Source: Anaerolineae bacterium (GTDB lineage: Bacteria; Chloroflexota; Anaerolineae; Aggregatilineales; Phototrophicaceae). From it: 44,472 bases of DNA. The notes beneath the pieces were generated by a model. That model made no database searches, was not told where the DNA came from, and worked only from the letters and a program-made list of their open reading frames with translations. Below, piece by piece: positions 8,386 through 15,279 of the stretch. A program made the position numbers and the translations under genes. Position 1 is the stretch's first letter. Each line of letters starts with the position of its first letter. The stretch lies in NCBI GenBank assembly GCA_016789005.1, contig JAEURA010000204.1, positions 1 to 44,472 of the forward strand, read 5' to 3'.

Positions 8386-9447
8386 CTACGGCTGCGCCGG
8401 GGCGATAATCGGCGCGGTCGGCTCCAGGCTGCGCAGATAGAGCGTGATGGCGGCGATGTCGGCGTCGGTCAGATAGCCACCCCAGGCGGGCATGGTCGTC
8501 CCGGTCACTCCGCCGGCGATGATCTGCCGGATAGCGGCGTCGGGCGTCTGGCTCAGGAAGGTCTGGTTGTTGAGCGCCGGGGCTATCGCCGAGCCGTAAC
8601 CGTCGAATCCGTGACACTGGGTGCAGAGCAGATTGAACAGCCCTGCCCCGGCGGCGACCGCCTCCGGGCTGGCTTCCAGCGGCGCGGTCTCGATCACCGG
8701 CAGGCGCACCCCGGCAGCATTCAGCTCGCCCCACCGGCTGATCAGCGCGACGGCTGCCTGCTGCTGCGCCGCATCCAGGGCGCTCGACCAGGACGCCATC
8801 AGCGTCCCCGGAACGCCTTCCCGCACGAGGCGGGCGATGTCGGCATCGCTCAGACGGACGCGCAGTTCATCGGTGTTGAGCGGCGGCGCGAGCGTCGATC
8901 CTTCGCCGTTCGCGCCGTGACAGGCGGCGCAGTTCTCGGCGTAGAGGGTCAGCCCGGCGGACAGCGATGCTCCGTCCGGTAGGGCGGCGACCAGCGACAG
9001 CGTCTCGGCAGGGATTTCGGCGACGGTGATCTGCGGCGGTGTCAAGCCGAGCGCAGCGACGCGGGCGGCGACTGTATCCCAGGATTCTGCTTGCAGCATG
9101 ACGACCAGGCTTTCGACCTGCGCACCGGTCAGGACGCCGCCTTCTTCGGCGCCGAACGCCGCCATCGCCGTCGTGTAACGCCCGCGCTCGATTGTTTTGG
9201 TGAGCATGTCGGCGTCCATCGCCCCGGCAGTCGTCAGCGGCGGATAGGCGGCGATGCCTTCGCCGTTTGCGCCGTGACAGGCGACGCAGTTCCGCGCATA
9301 AAGGTCGATGCCCTCGACGACCAGCGCCGTGTGCAGATCTTCGGCGGCGGCAGCCAGCCGACCGGGTTCGCCGAGGGCGGCGATGCCCAACGCGCCGGCG
9401 ATCATCACCATGCCGATCAGGGCGATCCAGTTCATCTGACGGGTCAT
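8386..9447 (-). CDS. Membrane-anchored tri-domain (triheme) cytochrome c
   Basis: Codes for 353 residues. The ATG at 9447 overlaps the Rieske stop codon (ATGA), which fixes the start even though the frame is open further upstream. One N-terminal TM anchor (about 7-27) is followed by three class I cytochrome c domains, each with CxxCH (C54/C57/H58, C173/C176/H177, C275/C278/H279) and a plausible distal Met ligand (M95, M217, M319 in TTM-P-A-W-like contexts). It would accept electrons from the Rieske protein of the b/Rieske complex encoded just upstream and pass them to a terminal oxidase or soluble carrier. Domains 1 and 2 share CHGANGEG and are also very similar at DNA level around the heme motif, pointing to a recent duplication. 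Three hemes is unusual; mono- and diheme subunits are commoner. Confidence 0.9.
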   Translation of the reverse strand: MTRQMNWIALIGMVMIAGALGIAALGEPGRLAAAAEDLHTALVVEGIDLYARNCVACHGANGEGIAAYPPLTTAGAMDADMLTKTIERGRYTTAMAAFGAEEGGVLTGAQVESLVVMLQAESWDTVAARVAALGLTPPQITVAEIPAETLSLVAALPDGASLSAGLTLYAENCAACHGANGEGSTLAPPLNTDELRVRLSDADIARLVREGVPGTLMASWSSALDAAQQQAAVALISRWGELNAAGVRLPVIETAPLEASPEAVAAGAGLFNLLCTQCHGFDGYGSAIAPALNNQTFLSQTPDAAIRQIIAGGVTGTTMPAWGGYLTDADIAAITLYLRSLEPTAPIIAPAQP

Positions 9448-9941
9448 GATACCGCCTCCGCATAGACCAGATCGGCGTCGCTGGCGCGGTCGCGCTGGAT
9501 CGGTGCGCTGGTATCGACGAGGACAACGCCGGCGCTGATCGTGACGGCGAAGCGATCCAGCGGGCGGGGCGCGGGCGGGTTGATGACCTCTCCATCCATC
9601 TCGAAGGCTGAGGCGTGACAGGGGCAGACGAAGCGTCCTTCTGCCGGGTTCCAGGGGACGGCACAGCCGAGATGCGTGCACTTACGGTAGAGCGCCAGGA
9701 AACCGCCGTCGGGCAGGCGCACTAGGTAGAAGCGCCCCTGGGTGAAGGGGGTGACGCTGCCGATCGGGAAGGAGTCCACCGCGCCGGCTTCGATCATGCC
9801 GCCGAACTCGCCTTCCGCAACGCGCGGCGAGAAGAAGCTCAGCGCCACGCCGCCGGTTTCGATCAGCGCCAGCGCACCTGCCGCACCCCAGGCGATCTTG
9901 AGAAAATCCCGCCGATTCACGAGCTTGGTCGTTTCCGCCAT
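9444..9941 (-). CDS. Rieske [2Fe-2S] subunit of bc-type quinol oxidase complex
   Basis: Codes for 165 residues. The ATG at 9941 shares its A with the cytochrome b stop codon (TGATG). The N-terminus has a twin-arginine motif (NRRDFLKIAWGAAG) before a single hydrophobic segment, so it is probably Tat-translocated and kept as an anchor. Cluster-binding boxes are C88-T-H90-L-G-C93 and C106-P-C108-H109-A-S, giving two Cys and two His ligands and a disulfide pair, the usual high-potential Rieske arrangement. It transfers electrons from quinol at the Qo site of cytochrome b to cytochrome c. Tight overlap with both neighbours indicates stoichiometric expression of the three subunits. Confidence 0.95.
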   Translation of the reverse strand: MAETTKLVNRRDFLKIAWGAAGALALIETGGVALSFFSPRVAEGEFGGMIEAGAVDSFPIGSVTPFTQGRFYLVRLPDGGFLALYRKCTHLGCAVPWNPAEGRFVCPCHASAFEMDGEVINPPAPRPLDRFAVTISAGVVLVDTSAPIQRDRASDADLVYAEAVS

Positions 9942-11341
9942 CACAGCACCTCCCACGGTAGCACTAATGCCATGCCTTCGCCGCGAAACATCACACCGAT
10001 CACCGTCAGCACGATGAAGGCGGTCACCAGCAGCACGAAGACGCTCAGGCGCGTCTCGCAGGCGCTCGCCTTGAACAGCCTCTTGATTCCGTCGTAGTAG
10101 GCGATCAGCAGGAGCAGCAGCGCCGCCAGCGGTATCCAGCCGTTGCTGATGATTGTCGGCAGGCTGGGCAGGAGCGCCGGGATGTCGAGGGCATATTCGT
10201 CGAGCAGCACCAGCAGCGGCACGGCGACCAGCGCCGCGACCATGCCCACCAGCGCCATCTGCCGCCCCTTGCGTGAGCGGAACCATACGCCCTCGGCGCT
10301 CAGGTCGAAGCGCTGATAGGGCAGGACCGCCAGCGCACCTAGCCCCAGCGCCGGGATGATGATCGCCCCGAAGACCGGGTGAAAGTGCAGCAGCAGCTCT
10401 TGCAGCCCCATGAAATACCAGGCAGCTTTCGCCGGGTTCGGGCTGTGATCGGGGTTGGCGGCAGCTTCCAGCGGGGCGTTGACCCACACCGACCAGAGCA
10501 GGATCGCGCCGGTCATCACCAGGGCGAAGACGAACTCGCGCGAAACCAGATGCGGCAGGGTGGTCACTTTTTCGACCTGCCCGCCTTCCGCACCGTCCAC
10601 CGAGCCATCGAGCTTGTGCGGGATCGTCAGCGTGTCTTTGCGCACGCGCCAGATGTGGAAGGAGACGATGCCCATCAGGGCGAGTGGGATGATCGCCACG
10701 TGCAGCCCGTAGAAGTTGGTCAGGGTCGTCGCCCCGACTTCCGGTCCGCCCAGCAGGAAGCTGCGCAGCCCTTCGCCGATCAGCGGAAGGTAGCTGAGCA
10801 GGCTCGACCCGACCGTGACCGCCCAGTATGCCAGCTGATCCCAGGGCAGCAGGTAGCCGGTGAAGTTCGCGCCGACCACCAGCAGCAGCAGCGCGATGCC
10901 CAGCACCCAGTTGAATTCGCGCGGGGCGCGAAAGCCGCCGGTGAAAAAGACGCGCAGCAGGTGCAGGAAAGCGACGATCACCAGCAGGTTCCCGCTCCAA
11001 TGGTGCAGGTTGCGGATCAACTGCCCGAACCAGATGTCGGTTTGCAGGGCGAGCATGTCCTGGTAAGCGGTTTCGGGCGATGGCGTATAGACGAACATCA
11101 GCATGACGCCGGTCACCGTCAGCAGCACCACCAGCAGCAGCGCCAGCCCGCCCAATCCCCAGGTGTAGGTGAACTTGAGCGTCGGCTTTGCGACCTTGCT
11201 GGGGTGCAGATGCAGGACGAGATTGTTCATCACGATGCGCATCCGCCCTCGGTCGTCGCGTGGGGGGAGTTCATCCCGCTGGATGGACTCCCACACGCGC
11301 TGTTTGAGTTCTTCGGGTCGGGGATCAAGAGGGTCGTTCAT
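9941..11341 (-). CDS. Cytochrome b subunit of bc/b6f-type quinol oxidase complex
   Basis: Codes for 466 residues with at least eight hydrophobic helices. Heme b ligand pairs are visible as H113-x13-H127 (LHHWSGN...FLHLLR) and H214-x14-H229 (GLHVAII...FHIWR). The FTGGFRAPREFNWVLG segment and the GYLLPWDQ motif are typical of cytochrome b/b6. The C-terminal part continues into a subunit IV-like region with NPAKAAWYFMGLQELL, where the Qo-site PEWY motif of mitochondrial-type cytochrome b is replaced. The protein is therefore a single-chain fusion of b6-like and subunit IV-like parts. It heads the b-Rieske-c run; the DUF5666-like gene ends 56 nt upstream on the same strand. Quinol oxidation with proton translocation is the expected role. 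Confidence 0.94.
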   Translation of the reverse strand: MNDPLDPRPEELKQRVWESIQRDELPPRDDRGRMRIVMNNLVLHLHPSKVAKPTLKFTYTWGLGGLALLLVVLLTVTGVMLMFVYTPSPETAYQDMLALQTDIWFGQLIRNLHHWSGNLLVIVAFLHLLRVFFTGGFRAPREFNWVLGIALLLLVVGANFTGYLLPWDQLAYWAVTVGSSLLSYLPLIGEGLRSFLLGGPEVGATTLTNFYGLHVAIIPLALMGIVSFHIWRVRKDTLTIPHKLDGSVDGAEGGQVEKVTTLPHLVSREFVFALVMTGAILLWSVWVNAPLEAAANPDHSPNPAKAAWYFMGLQELLLHFHPVFGAIIIPALGLGALAVLPYQRFDLSAEGVWFRSRKGRQMALVGMVAALVAVPLLVLLDEYALDIPALLPSLPTIISNGWIPLAALLLLLIAYYDGIKRLFKASACETRLSVFVLLVTAFIVLTVIGVMFRGEGMALVLPWEVL

Positions 11342-11397
11342 CGGATCAGACTCCTGTGAGGCGAAAGACGGGTCTCGGACGATGCGGCGGAGGGCTG

Positions 11398-12264
11398 CTA
11401 CGAGGCGACCGGCGCGGTCGCCTCCGGTGTCGCCTCGGCAGTGGGCGTGAGGTGCGTCCCCTGACCGTTACCCTGCCCGCGCCCCGGACCCGCCCACAGC
11501 GGACGCCCGTTCGGGTCGCGCAGCAGGATGCGTTCACCGGTCGCCGTGCGGGTCGCCTGCCCGACGCTGAATTGATCGCCCTGCCAGAAGCCGAGCAGCG
11601 CAACGGCGTCGTCGGTCGCGAAGGTCACCGCCTGCCCCTGCCAGAAGTCCGCTCGCCCAAAGGAGACTGTCAGCGCCCCCCCGTCGGAGGTCTGTAGGAC
11701 CAGCCCGTTGTTGGTCAGCGCCGTGACCACGCCTTCGACCGTCACCCACTGATCCGCCGGGATCTGCACCTGCCCCTGACCGCCGTTTTCGCCGGCGCTG
11801 CTGCTGCCGCCCGCCCACAGCGGCTGCCCCTGCTCGTTGCGCAGCGCCAGGATCGCCCCATCGGAGGTCGTCACCGTGCGGGCGTGGTAGTCGGTCCCGT
11901 TGAAGAAGCCGTCGATGGTGACGACTGCGCCGGCATTGAGCGTGATGTCCTGCGCCTGCCAGTAGTCCGGCGAGCCGAGTTCGACGAAAATCTCCTGCCC
12001 GTCTTCCAGCGCCAGGGTCATGCCGACCGTCCCCAGTTCCAGGATCGTGCCGACGCCGCTCCAGGGGTCGCCGACGCTGCTGGTGGATGCCTGCACCGGC
12101 TGCGGGGTGTTTTGCTGTGCGGCATTCCCCTGACCGCCTCCCTGTCCACGCGCCGCTGTGGGCTGAGGCGCTTCGATGGCGGTGTTCTGATTATCCAGCA
12201 GGGCGACGGCAGCGCCGCCCACCAGGGTGATCGCCAGCAGTCCGACGATGAGTTTCTTCAACAT
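11398..12264 (-). CDS. Exported protein with two OB-like (DUF5666-type) repeats
   Basis: Codes for 288 residues; ATG at 12264 follows AGGGAG with about 8-nt spacing. An N-terminal hydrophobic signal or anchor (about 4-24) leads into a Gln/Gly/Asn-rich spacer. Two tandem beta-rich domains follow, about 70-153 and 170-256. Each begins with a VxG-V/T-I/V strand, contains YWQ or FWQ, and ends with LR(N/D)xxGxPLWAG, so they arose by duplication. The pattern resembles DUF5666-type OB-fold domains; I cannot name a biochemical function. A GRGQGNGQG stretch and a Pro-Thr tail end the protein. Gly-Gln-Gly-Asn low complexity is shared with the ferritin-like exported protein upstream. Its position directly before cytochrome b suggests a link with the respiratory complex or its maturation. 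Confidence 0.75.
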   Translation of the reverse strand: MLKKLIVGLLAITLVGGAAVALLDNQNTAIEAPQPTAARGQGGGQGNAAQQNTPQPVQASTSSVGDPWSGVGTILELGTVGMTLALEDGQEIFVELGSPDYWQAQDITLNAGAVVTIDGFFNGTDYHARTVTTSDGAILALRNEQGQPLWAGGSSSAGENGGQGQVQIPADQWVTVEGVVTALTNNGLVLQTSDGGALTVSFGRADFWQGQAVTFATDDAVALLGFWQGDQFSVGQATRTATGERILLRDPNGRPLWAGPGRGQGNGQGTHLTPTAEATPEATAPVAS

Positions 12265-12319
12265 GATGTTCGCTCCCTACTGTGTGGTTCGTTCGTTTGC
12301 GCAGAGGATGCTGGAAAGT

Positions 12320-12363
12320 TGTGTAGGAGTGATGAAGAGGGTGTTTTGGGGCTGTGTAGAACT
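12320..12363. promoter_or_regulatory. Four 11-bp phased direct repeats, candidate OmpR-type regulator site
   Basis: tgtgtaggagt, gatgaagaggg, tgttttggggc and tgtgtagaact follow one another without gaps; the first and last units match best and start exactly 33 bp apart. On the minus strand they read CTACACA with an 11-bp period. The array ends 56 nt before the start codon of the exported OB-like protein. The same arrangement with the same 33-bp spacing occurs at 13172-13215. An 11-bp direct-repeat period is the known geometry of PhoB/OmpR-family sites; the link to the local response regulator is inferred. Confidence 0.5.
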
Positions 12364-12393
12364 TTTCACGCATGTTTCCACCCGCTCGACCCG

Positions 12394-12426
12394 AAAAAAA
12401 GGGCGCGGAGAGTCGCTCTCCGCGCC
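12394..12426 (-). terminator. Rho-independent terminator of the DUF2202 gene
   Basis: An 11-bp perfect stem (ggcgcggagag at 12402-12412 with its complement at 12416-12426) has a 3-nt loop. On the minus strand it is followed by CCC and a seven-U tract (A7 at 12394-12400 on the plus strand). It lies 60 nt after the stop codon of the ferritin-like gene and so separates that gene from the cytochrome block as its own transcription unit. Confidence 0.85.
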
Positions 12427-12485
12427 ACATCTGGACCCTTCACGCTCGACCCGCACATGCAGGCGAGGGATCGAGGCGGTGAAGG

Positions 12486-13106
12486 TTATCCCGCGCAGTT
12501 CTCGAACGCCGGCAGGTGGCTGAACTCCGAGGCGTCGCGCAAAGCCTGAGCGACGTATGCCAGATCGGGGTAGGGCTGAAACGCCGCCAGCATCGAGTCG
12601 TACAGGTCGAAGTTGGCGACCTCAGCCACCGCGCCGGCAGCGCAGGCTTCGGCGACGCTGGCGAACTGCGGCACATCGAACGCCGGGACTTCCGGAACGG
12701 TGACGCCGTAGCGGGCGAACAGAGTCTCCCAGGCGGCGATATGCTGCGCCTCGCTGCGCTGAATGTTGACGAACGGGCGCACCGCGCCGAACTGCTCGAT
12801 GATGCTGCCGTAGACCGCATAGGCGTGCTGTTCGTCCAGCCAGCCGTCGATCATCAGGTCGATGGAGTCCTGCGAGAGCGCCTCTGTCGAAGCCGGGGGC
12901 AGGTTGAGCATCAGTCCGCCGCCATATGCGCCATTGCCATTCATCGCGCCGCCCGGAGCGCCGCCGCCGCGCCCGCCCTGATAGCCGTTCCCCTGACCGC
13001 CGCCGATGCCGCCGCCGGGGCTGTCCTGCGCCGAAACCGCCGTCAAACCGAGGGCGAAGATCGCCGTCAACGCTACAACCAGGAGGATCATCCGTTTCGC
13101 GTTCAT
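12486..13106 (-). CDS. Exported ferritin-like DUF2202 protein
   Basis: Codes for 206 residues; ATG at 13106 has AAGGAAG about 7 nt upstream. A Sec signal peptide (about 1-27, ending AVSAQ) is followed by a Gly-rich, Asn/Gln-containing spacer (about 29-66) and then an all-helical domain. That domain has the DUF2202 ferritin-like pattern: DGWLDEQHAYAVYGSIIEQFG, RSEAQHIAAWETLFARYG, EVANFDLYDSML and ASEFSHLPAFENC, with Glu and His spaced as in four-helix di-iron proteins. Members are exported proteins of unknown function; metal or redox chemistry outside the membrane is an inference. The gene has its own promoter region with phased repeats and its own terminator. Confidence 0.85.
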   Translation of the reverse strand: MNAKRMILLVVALTAIFALGLTAVSAQDSPGGGIGGGQGNGYQGGRGGGAPGGAMNGNGAYGGGLMLNLPPASTEALSQDSIDLMIDGWLDEQHAYAVYGSIIEQFGAVRPFVNIQRSEAQHIAAWETLFARYGVTVPEVPAFDVPQFASVAEACAAGAVAEVANFDLYDSMLAAFQPYPDLAYVAQALRDASEFSHLPAFENCAG

Positions 13107-13171
13107 TTCGTACTTCCTTCTTTCGCATCTCTGCGTCTATCCGTCGATTTGTCCCTACGATAGTGCGAAGA

Positions 13172-13215
13172 TGTGTAGAAGTGATGTGCGCGCCATGTCG
13201 GAGATGTGTCGGAAA
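13172..13215. promoter_or_regulatory. Second 11-bp phased direct-repeat array, candidate OmpR-type regulator site
   Basis: tgtgtagaagt, gatgtgcgcgc, catgtcggaga and tgtgtcggaaa are contiguous 11-mers, with the outer two again 33 bp apart. The first 15 bases (13172-13186) match 12320-12334 at 14 of 15 positions. The array lies 66 nt upstream of the DUF2202 start codon. Both arrays stand at similar distances from their gene starts, as expected for an activator site just upstream of -35. Binding by the regulator at 7639-8328 is inferred. Confidence 0.5.
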
Positions 13216-13217
13216 AG

Positions 13218-13245
13218 TTTTACATCTGGTGCAGCACCTTTTACA
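13218..13245 (+). promoter_or_regulatory. Paired TTTTACA repeats around a GGTGCAGCACC palindrome
   Basis: TTTTACA occurs at 13218-13224 and 13239-13245, a 21-bp or two-turn spacing, with the 11-nt palindrome ggtgc-a-gcacc (13228-13238) between them. It lies in the divergent promoter region, about 80 nt before the plus-strand gene at 13325. It looks like an operator or an activator site, but no regulator can be assigned. Confidence 0.3.
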
Positions 13246-13324
13246 GATCGGGCAAATCCGTCTAACATTCGCCGCTTAGGGTAGTGATGTCAGACCGAAA
13301 GCGAGGTTACAGGAGACCTCTTCC

Positions 13325-13807
13325 ATGAAGAAATCGATGTTCACGCTCGTCGCTGTCGTCGCCCTGCTCGTCATGGCGTTTCCGTTCATGACCGCCTCCG
13401 CCCAGGAGTCGCAGACCTCTCGCAGCCTGTCCTTCACCGAGGCGCAGGTCAACGCCACCTTCTGGGTGACCAACCCGCGCAACCGCCACATCAGCAACGT
13501 CTACGTCAATTTGCAGCCGAACCAGGTGACGATCACCGCCACCTACACGCAGCGCATCAGCCGCACCGGCGCGACCGAGCAGCATCAGCTTTCCGTGACG
13601 ATGGTCCCGGCACTGGTCAATGGGCGGGTGCAGTGGAACGTCGCCGCCGCCAGCGCCGATGGGCAGCCTGCCTCGGCGGAACTGCTGGCGCAGATCAACG
13701 CCCATCTGGCAGCGTCGTGGCGGCGCTGGGTCAGCAGCACGCGCCCGGCGGGTCGGCTGACCGGCGTGGCGATCACCGAAGAGACCATCACCTTCACCTA
13801 CAACTGA
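13325..13807 (+). CDS. Small exported protein of unknown function
   Basis: Codes for 160 residues; the ATG has AGGAG about 10 nt upstream. A clear Sec signal peptide (about 1-26, ending TASAQ) precedes a soluble domain of about 130 residues with alternating beta strands (VYVNLQPNQVTITATYT, HQLSVTMVPAL, RLTGVAITEETITFTY) and one central helix (AELLAQINAHLAASWRRWV). The FTEAQVNATFWV start and the paired strands recall lipid-binding-like DUF2140/LptC-style folds, but the resemblance is too weak to call. It is monocistronic, with divergent regulatory sequence upstream and a strong terminator just downstream. Confidence 0.75.
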   Translation: MKKSMFTLVAVVALLVMAFPFMTASAQESQTSRSLSFTEAQVNATFWVTNPRNRHISNVYVNLQPNQVTITATYTQRISRTGATEQHQLSVTMVPALVNGRVQWNVAAASADGQPASAELLAQINAHLAASWRRWVSSTRPAGRLTGVAITEETITFTYN

Positions 13808-13827
13808 ATGCCTCTCCTCCACCTCTT

Positions 13828-13863
13828 GCCGCCTCAGCCACCCCCTGGCTGAGGCGGCTTTTT
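13828..13863 (+). terminator. Rho-independent terminator
   Basis: A 13-bp perfect stem, gccgcctcagcca (13828-13840) pairing with 13846-13858, has a CCCCC loop and is followed by TTTTT (13859-13863). It starts 20 nt after the stop codon of the small exported protein. This is the clearest intrinsic terminator in the window. Confidence 0.92.
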
Positions 13864-14002
13864 GTGTCTGCCCCGCGCGCCGCTGACGACCGGCTTCGTC
13901 TTTGACGATTTGGCGCGCCGCCTGTTATGATCACTTTCATACGGATGCGGTATGAACCCGTCCGTCGATTGACTGTCATGACCTGCTTCAGGAATCCTGC
14001 CG

Positions 14003-14707
14003 ATGTCCAACTGGTGCAGCATCTTCTGCGCGACCGAGGATCGCGATTCCGTCGTGGCTGCCGTGCGCGCCTGGCTCGCCGCTAACGGCTGCGTCCTCTA
14101 TGATCCGTTCGGCGTCATCCCCGGCGCATCCTACCCGTCCGCCGTCAAGCTGTTTGTGTCCCCGGCGGCGCAGGGTGTGGGCAGCGCATGGGTACGGCTG
14201 ATCCTCGCCGAGCCGGTCGCTGGATTGGCGGAGGCGCTGCAAAGCGTCGCCCCGGCGGTCCTGTTCGACCTCGCCGGTGGATCCGCCACAGGCGGCGCGA
14301 CCCTGGCAGGGGTCGATCTTGCTGCGCTTTCCAGCGACACTCAGGCGATGGCGAGCCGCGTCGATATGAAGCAGGCGGGGGCGATGGCGAACCGGCTGAT
14401 CGGCAGTCTGGGCAAACGGCTTGGGGCGAGCGACGCCGACGCGGCGGCGGCTCGCGACCTGCTGGCGGCGGCGCAGATCGACTGGTCGGGCGCGGCGGGG
14501 TCGCGGCTGATCGCTGAGGCGTTCCGCCTGGGGCTGCCCGCTTCCTGGCAAACGCCCGACTTCACGACGCTGCGCGACGCCTACGCCGTCCATAAGCGGC
14601 TGGAACGCTCTCCGAACGCCCGCCTGTACCCTGGCGACGCCGAAGCCCGTGAGGCTGTGCCGGATGCGCTGACCTACACCCCGATCTTCGGAGGCAAACG
14701 CGCATGA
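14003..14707 (+). CDS. Hypothetical protein in a methyltransferase operon
   Basis: Codes for 234 residues with no signal peptide, TM helix or motif I recognise. Its start has an AGGA about 10 nt upstream. The N-terminus (SIFCATEDRDSVVAAVRAWLAANG) looks like a small alpha/beta module and the middle (about 125-190) is helical and Ala-rich. The stop overlaps the next gene's start by ATGA, so it is translationally coupled to the methyltransferase. It is probably cytoplasmic; no function is proposed. Confidence 0.7.
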   Translation: MSNWCSIFCATEDRDSVVAAVRAWLAANGCVLYDPFGVIPGASYPSAVKLFVSPAAQGVGSAWVRLILAEPVAGLAEALQSVAPAVLFDLAGGSATGGATLAGVDLAALSSDTQAMASRVDMKQAGAMANRLIGSLGKRLGASDADAAAARDLLAAAQIDWSGAAGSRLIAEAFRLGLPASWQTPDFTTLRDAYAVHKRLERSPNARLYPGDAEAREAVPDALTYTPIFGGKRA

Positions 14708-15279
14708 GCACGTCAGATCGCGACCGCTGGGACCATATCTACAAAGGACGCACCGGGGAACCTGCTCCACCGCCTGATCCGCTCCTGCTGCACTATGCGC
14801 CGCCTGTGTTCCAGCGCGGCGAACCGCCCGCCGCCCTCGATCTGGCGTGCGGCGTCGGTCAGAACGGGCTGTGGCTGGCGGAGCAGGGCTACGTCGTCGA
14901 TCTGGTGGACATCAGCCGCACGGCTTTGATGCAGGCGAAGGACGAAGCCGCGCGGCGCGGTTTGCGCACCGTCAACTTCCTGCAAATCGACCTGGAAGCG
15001 CCGGCGCTGGAACGCGACCGCTACGATCTGGTCTGCGTCTTCCGCTACCTTCAGCGCGACCTCATGTCGGCGATTCGCGCCGCCGTCAAGCCCGGCGGGC
15101 GCATCATCTACCAGACCTACAACACCCGCCGGTTGGATGCCCAGCCGGACGCCAACCCTGCCTATCTGCTCAGCCTGGGCGAACTGGTCGGCTATTTCGG
15201 CGACTGGCGCGTGCTGCGCAGCGCCGAACCGGAAGCGCTCAGCCAGCTCGTCGCCGTCAAACCGGAGCGGCGGGCATGA
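14704..15279 (+). CDS. Class I SAM-dependent methyltransferase
   Basis: Codes for 191 residues. Motif I of the Rossmann fold is ALDLACGVGQNGLWLAEQG, followed by the acidic loop LVDIS (motif II, ribose binding), NFLQIDLE (motif III area) and YDLVCVFRYLQRDL with VKPGGRIIYQTYN (motif IV to post-IV). The start WDHIYKGR and the LACGVGQNGLWLAE block resemble TehB-like and small-molecule methyltransferases. The substrate is unknown. Both ends overlap neighbours by 4 nt (ATGA), placing it in an operon with the hypothetical protein upstream and the multi-TM protein downstream. Confidence 0.85.
   Translation: MSTSDRDRWDHIYKGRTGEPAPPPDPLLLHYAPPVFQRGEPPAALDLACGVGQNGLWLAEQGYVVDLVDISRTALMQAKDEAARRGLRTVNFLQIDLEAPALERDRYDLVCVFRYLQRDLMSAIRAAVKPGGRIIYQTYNTRRLDAQPDANPAYLLSLGELVGYFGDWRVLRSAEPEALSQLVAVKPERRA

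Noticed and set aside
9448..9681. Possible 78-residue N-terminal extension of the cytochrome c
   Set aside because: Arg-rich out-of-frame reading of the Rieske gene; the ATG overlapping the Rieske stop directly starts a membrane anchor.
12320..13250. CRISPR-like short repeats
   Set aside because: The 11-bp units are contiguous, degenerate and lie at promoter positions, with no spacers or cas genes.
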